NCBI GenBank assembly: GCA_002212985.1
Contig: NBMY01000086.1
Span: 1 to 64,000, forward strand
Origin: Sphingobacteriales bacterium TSM_CSS
GTDB taxonomy: Bacteria > Bacteroidota > Bacteroidia > Chitinophagales > UBA2359
DNA length: 64,000 nt
Direction of reading: 5' to 3'
Position numbers and translations under genes: made by a program. The notes beneath the pieces are model-generated. The model ran no database searches. It saw only the letters and a list, made by a program, of their open reading frames with translations, and had not been told where the DNA came from. Shown here piece by piece: positions 60,876 to 64,000 of this stretch; within the stretch, counting starts at the first letter, position 1; each line of letters opens with the position of its first letter.

Positions 60876-60883
60876 TATTTTTG
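60876..60883 (+). promoter_or_regulatory. Candidate -7 box of mltG
   Basis: TATTTTTG matches TAnnTTTG. ATTG (60853-60856), 19 bases upstream, is a near match to -33 TTTG. The start codon is 59 bases downstream. Confidence 0.5.
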
Positions 60884-60941
60884 CGCCTTTAAAATATTTT
60901 GCCCTGAATTGCCTTAACCCAAATCTTAATTTATTTGCCCG

Positions 60942-61982
60942 ATGACACAACGCTCCAAACGAGTAATTCTGTACCTGTTTGCCTTTTTGGCAATAGCAGC
61001 AACCGGCGTTTGTACTTTTTTGTATTTAGCCGTTTTTGGCAATAACATCCAAAAGACCGACAAAGAATATCGGGAGCTTTTTATTCGCACCGGCTGGACC
61101 TTTGAGCAGGTAAAACAGGAATTAACCGACAGCAACATTATTAAAAACGCCAAAACATTTGATTGGGTAGCCAAACGCATGAACTACCCCAATAAAATTT
61201 ACCCCGGCCGCTACATTGTAAAACCCGGCATGAGCAACCGGAGTTTGGTAACAATGTTGCGTTCGGGCAAGCAAACGCCCTACAATTTAGCCATTAACAA
61301 TATAAGAACCAAAGAACAATTGGTAACGCTGGTTTGCGGAAAATTAGAAGCCGATTCGACAGAACTGAAAAGAATTTTGTCCGATACTGCCTATCTTGCC
61401 CAATACAATCTTAGCCCCGATAAAGTAATTGCCATTTTTATAGCCAATACTTACCAGTTTAACTGGAATACCGGCGCCGAAACCTTTTTTAAACGAATGA
61501 AAAAGGAATTCGACGATTTTTGGACCGATGAGCGCAAGCAAAAAGCCGAAAAACAGGGCATTACCCCGTTTGAAGTTATTACCTTAGCCAGCATTGTTGA
61601 TGAAGAAACCGCACAACCCGATGAAATGAACAAAATTGCCGGTGTGTATTACAACCGCCTGCGCCAAAAAATGCCCCTGCAGGCCGACCCTACCATTAAA
61701 TTTGCCGTAGGCGATTTTACCCTGCGCCGCATTCTTACCGAACACCTTGCCATTAACTCGCCCTACAACACCTATAAAAATATTGGCTTGCCTCCCGGCC
61801 CCATACGCATTCCGTCTATGGCGGCGCTCAATGCCGTGTTAAATCCCGAAGAGCATAACTATGTTTATTTTTGCGCCCGCGAAGATTTTTCGGGTTACCA
61901 CAATTTTGCGGCTACTTATGAAGAACACCTCATTAACGCCCGCAAATACCGAGATGAGTTAGACCGCAGAAATATTAAGTAA
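60942..61982 (+). CDS. mltG: Endolytic murein transglycosylase MltG
   Basis: This 346-residue inner-membrane enzyme cleaves nascent glycan strands to set their length during cell-wall synthesis. A basic N-terminus and one membrane segment (VILYLFAFLAIAATGVCTFL) are followed by a LysM-like part and the YceG catalytic domain. Signatures: FEVITLASIVDEETAQPDEM, where SIVDEET aligns with the family SIVEKET (first Glu replaced by Asp, the other retained); VYYNRLRQKMPLQADPTIKF; SPYNTYKNIGLPPGPIRIPS; VYFCAREDFSGYHNFAATYE. It stands alone, with a strong terminator after. Confidence 0.93.
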   Translation: MTQRSKRVILYLFAFLAIAATGVCTFLYLAVFGNNIQKTDKEYRELFIRTGWTFEQVKQELTDSNIIKNAKTFDWVAKRMNYPNKIYPGRYIVKPGMSNRSLVTMLRSGKQTPYNLAINNIRTKEQLVTLVCGKLEADSTELKRILSDTAYLAQYNLSPDKVIAIFIANTYQFNWNTGAETFFKRMKKEFDDFWTDERKQKAEKQGITPFEVITLASIVDEETAQPDEMNKIAGVYYNRLRQKMPLQADPTIKFAVGDFTLRRILTEHLAINSPYNTYKNIGLPPGPIRIPSMAALNAVLNPEEHNYVYFCAREDFSGYHNFAATYEEHLINARKYRDELDRRNIK

Positions 61983-62019
61983 AGGTAGGCTGTTTAACTG
62001 AACCTTTTATCCTAACCTG

Positions 62020-62066
62020 CAAACAACAACGCCGGCTACATGAAAAGTAACCGGCGTTGTTGTTTG
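62020..62066. terminator. Strong bidirectional terminator
   Basis: CAAACAACAACGCCGG (62020-62035) and CCGGCGTTGTTGTTTG (62051-62066) are perfect 16-base complements around a 15-base loop. It lies between mltG (+) and the convergent gene at the window end. Confidence 0.8.
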
Positions 62067-62091
62067 TACAATAGGGGTTTACAACTCAAAA

Positions 62092-64000
62092 TCAGGACTC
62101 TTTTACCTGATTAATAATGTTTTCCCAACGTTTAAACTGTATGCCCATTTTATCGGCCTGCTGAAAGCGCACCGATTTTGCCAGCAGGGCATCAATAAAC
62201 TCGTTGCGTTTTTCGCGCGCCATTACTTCGCGGTAGCTGCCGTAAACCTGCTTAAAATAACCCGAAATTTCATTGAGCAACAGTAGCAACAGAGTTTCGC
62301 CGGTTTCTACAAGGCGGGCGTTGCCGGGGCTGCCATCGGGGTAGCGCAAAACAAGGTCAATAATGTTAATGGCGCCTTCAGTTCCGGCGGCGGCATAATA
62401 AATAGCCTGCGATTTTTTGTAGAAAGTATGCTGCTCCATTTTGTCGAGCAATTCGGTGCTGTCGCGTTGTTGTTGTTCGGCGGTGCGTTGCAGGGTTTTG
62501 TCCACAATAATAGGGTTGTGCAGCAGGGCATCGCGCAGGGAGTGAATGTAGCGGTCAACCGCTTTATCGCCAATGGTAATGAGGCGGCTACCTTTATCAT
62601 CGTAAAAGAGCCAGGTAATGCGGCCGTATTCGTTTATGTTTTGAAGATAACCCATAATGATACCCCACAACAAGGCGCGGTTAATTTTGAGTTCGTCTTC
62701 GGTAATACGTTGCGGCGATAATTCGGGTAAATATGCCAGCAGGTGCCACCGTTTATCGAGGTGTGGCGTAACAGTATTGCCCTGTTGGGTAAGTTTCAAA
62801 ATTCTGGATGTATAAGCCTTGTAATATTCGCCGGGTTGAGCGCCTTTGTCGTCGCCGCAGTAAAATTTTGGAAACTGGTCAATGGTAAGGCCGTAAATGG
62901 TGCGGTTTCTTATAATCTGGTAAGTAGAAAAAGCCTCATCGGCTACCAAATCGGTTCCGCTAAAGATTTCACCTTTGGCAGCCTCCGACAATTCTTTTAC
63001 CGAATCGGGGTGAGCGCCCCATGCATTAATTTCGGTAGAGGCATTTACGGCAGGCACAAACGGGCGGGCGAGGTTGTTTAATACCTGAATTCTGCGTTTA
63101 ATGTACTGATCAATCTGGTCGTCGGGTGTATTGGACATTTCGGCTTCGCGGCGCAGGGCGCGTATGCAGTTCAGGTTCAGGCTGTCTTCTTTGTAGAGTT
63201 GTTTTTGGCACCAGCCCACTACATCGGTGCGGTACATTTCTTCTACTTTTTCCACGCTGATGTCGGTTATATAATCGCCTTTGCGGGCTTTACCAAAGCG
63301 GGAATATTGCCCTTTATAGATTTCGGCCGAAATTTCGGGCGGCATTTCATCGGTACTTACACGCATACGCATGTTTTCCCAAAAGCGCTCTTTATCGGCT
63401 TTTTGCGAAAGTACATAACTAACAGTGGTATCGCCCGAATTTTCGTGTTTTACCGCCAGCAGGTTTAGTTCGTTGTTCAGGCTGTTGCGGGTATCGCGCA
63501 GGTTGCGGAAATATTTTTCCCAATCTGCCTGCATTTCCTGCAGGGCTTTTTGCAGTTCGCGAAATACCAGTTCGGAAAGGCGGTCTTTTTTAAATCGGTT
63601 GAGGTTGTTGAGTTGTTTACCCGATTTGTCAATGTACTCGTTCAGGAAGTCTTTTAACTGGTTGCCAAATATTTTGCCAAACATGCCCTGTTTAAGTGCC
63701 TTGTCTATACGGTCGTCTGCTGTTTCAATAACATCATCGGTTTCATCTAAATCGTAGGCTTTTTTGTAATAGTCAATCCCCTGGTCTAATTTGTCGTTCA
63801 GGGGGGTAAGGGCGTTAATGCGTTGTTCCAGCAGGTAATCAATATGGTACAACATATACCGAATAGCTACGGGGTGCAGGGGTTCGGTTTGTTTCAGCAT
63901 CCAGGTATTGAGTTTATAGTCGTCGCCGCTCAATTTTTGCGGGTGGTCGTAGTCTTGCAGCACAATTTCGTTGAGGAGGTAATTTTTGGTGCTGTGTATA
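62092..64000 (-). CDS. Large protein of unknown function, truncated by window end
   Basis: The stop is at 62092; the frame is open to the last base of the window (the codons beyond 63963 read IHSTKNYLLNEIVLQDY), so the true start is outside. At least 636 residues are visible. They are mostly helical and charged (DDRIDKALKQGMFGKIFGNQ; FRELQKALQEMQADWEKYF) with a mixed alpha/beta centre (LLAYLPELSPQRITEDELKI; YGRITWLFYDDKGSRLITIG). No signal peptide, membrane segment or catalytic motif is evident in this part. I do not recognise it with confidence. Confidence 0.6.
   Translation of the reverse strand, partial: IHSTKNYLLNEIVLQDYDHPQKLSGDDYKLNTWMLKQTEPLHPVAIRYMLYHIDYLLEQRINALTPLNDKLDQGIDYYKKAYDLDETDDVIETADDRIDKALKQGMFGKIFGNQLKDFLNEYIDKSGKQLNNLNRFKKDRLSELVFRELQKALQEMQADWEKYFRNLRDTRNSLNNELNLLAVKHENSGDTTVSYVLSQKADKERFWENMRMRVSTDEMPPEISAEIYKGQYSRFGKARKGDYITDISVEKVEEMYRTDVVGWCQKQLYKEDSLNLNCIRALRREAEMSNTPDDQIDQYIKRRIQVLNNLARPFVPAVNASTEINAWGAHPDSVKELSEAAKGEIFSGTDLVADEAFSTYQIIRNRTIYGLTIDQFPKFYCGDDKGAQPGEYYKAYTSRILKLTQQGNTVTPHLDKRWHLLAYLPELSPQRITEDELKINRALLWGIIMGYLQNINEYGRITWLFYDDKGSRLITIGDKAVDRYIHSLRDALLHNPIIVDKTLQRTAEQQQRDSTELLDKMEQHTFYKKSQAIYYAAAGTEGAINIIDLVLRYPDGSPGNARLVETGETLLLLLLNEISGYFKQVYGSYREVMAREKRNEFIDALLAKSVRFQQADKMGIQFKRWENIINQVKES

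Noticed and set aside
1..64000. tRNA or rRNA genes, prophage, or insertion sequences
   Set aside because: No cloverleaf, rRNA-like stretch, phage structural gene or transposase was recognised by eye; a tRNAscan or Infernal run would be decisive.

Overview
The window looks like a chromosomal segment of an environmental Bacteroidota bacterium, probably Chitinophagales/Saprospirales-like (inference). The evidence is: secreted proteins ending in type A or type B type IX secretion (T9SS) sorting domains, many Bacteroidota-type -7 boxes (TAnnTTTG), weak Shine-Dalgarno signals, and family content typical of that phylum. No rRNA, tRNA, CRISPR array, transposase or integrase was recognised.

Region 1 (1-12.7 kb) is AT-rich accessory DNA. 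It opens with a strong hairpin and a type III restriction-modification operon (mod-res), flanked by two related palindromic elements in inverted orientation. Next comes a run of small, functionally unrelated plus-strand genes (SRPBCC protein, unknown, CPBP protease, DUF998 protein, unknown membrane protein, a decayed VOC/glyoxalase gene, a glycine-zipper peptide). These are punctuated by three ~130 bp imperfect palindromes with attC-like ends, plus one truncated copy. It reads like an integron-type gene-cassette array without an integrase. A sterol-desaturase-like gene follows.

Region 2 (13-24.7 kb): two lamin-tail-domain secreted proteins (one T9SS type A; one large CotH-kinase protein, T9SS type B), CorA, a TPR protein, Hsp20, a lipoprotein, a DUF2867/NAD(P)-binding protein, a second fatty-acid-hydroxylase-family protein behind a perfect inverted repeat, and an Nfu iron-sulfur scaffold.

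Region 3 (24.8-51.7 kb): cell-envelope and housekeeping genes: an OmpA-family protein, an outer-membrane protein, a dienoyl-CoA-reductase-like SDR, a TPR-CHAT protein that seems to have lost its protease dyad, two PhoD-like phosphatases, a five-gene lipoprotein/Tat-exported operon (DUF4214-like, DUF1501-like, cytochrome-like), a SET-domain protein, pyruvate phosphate dikinase, a PNGase F-like LamG protein, a LysE exporter and MazG.

Region 4 (51.8-58.9 kb, minus strand) is the most interesting part. It is a compact three-gene operon: a TIR protein with an inactive-STAND-like C-terminus, a MoxR AAA+ ATPase, and a 1610-residue membrane protein. The last joins a CoxE-like N-terminus, a PKD domain, a degenerate vWA-like domain, TPRs, a WD40-type propeller, WG-like repeats and two tandem EGF-like repeats. 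I read it as a variant of the MoxR-centred, NTP-dependent conflict (immunity) systems. Region 5 (59-64 kb) holds a secreted protein sharing its C-terminal module with the first PhoD protein, MltG, and a large gene cut by the window end.
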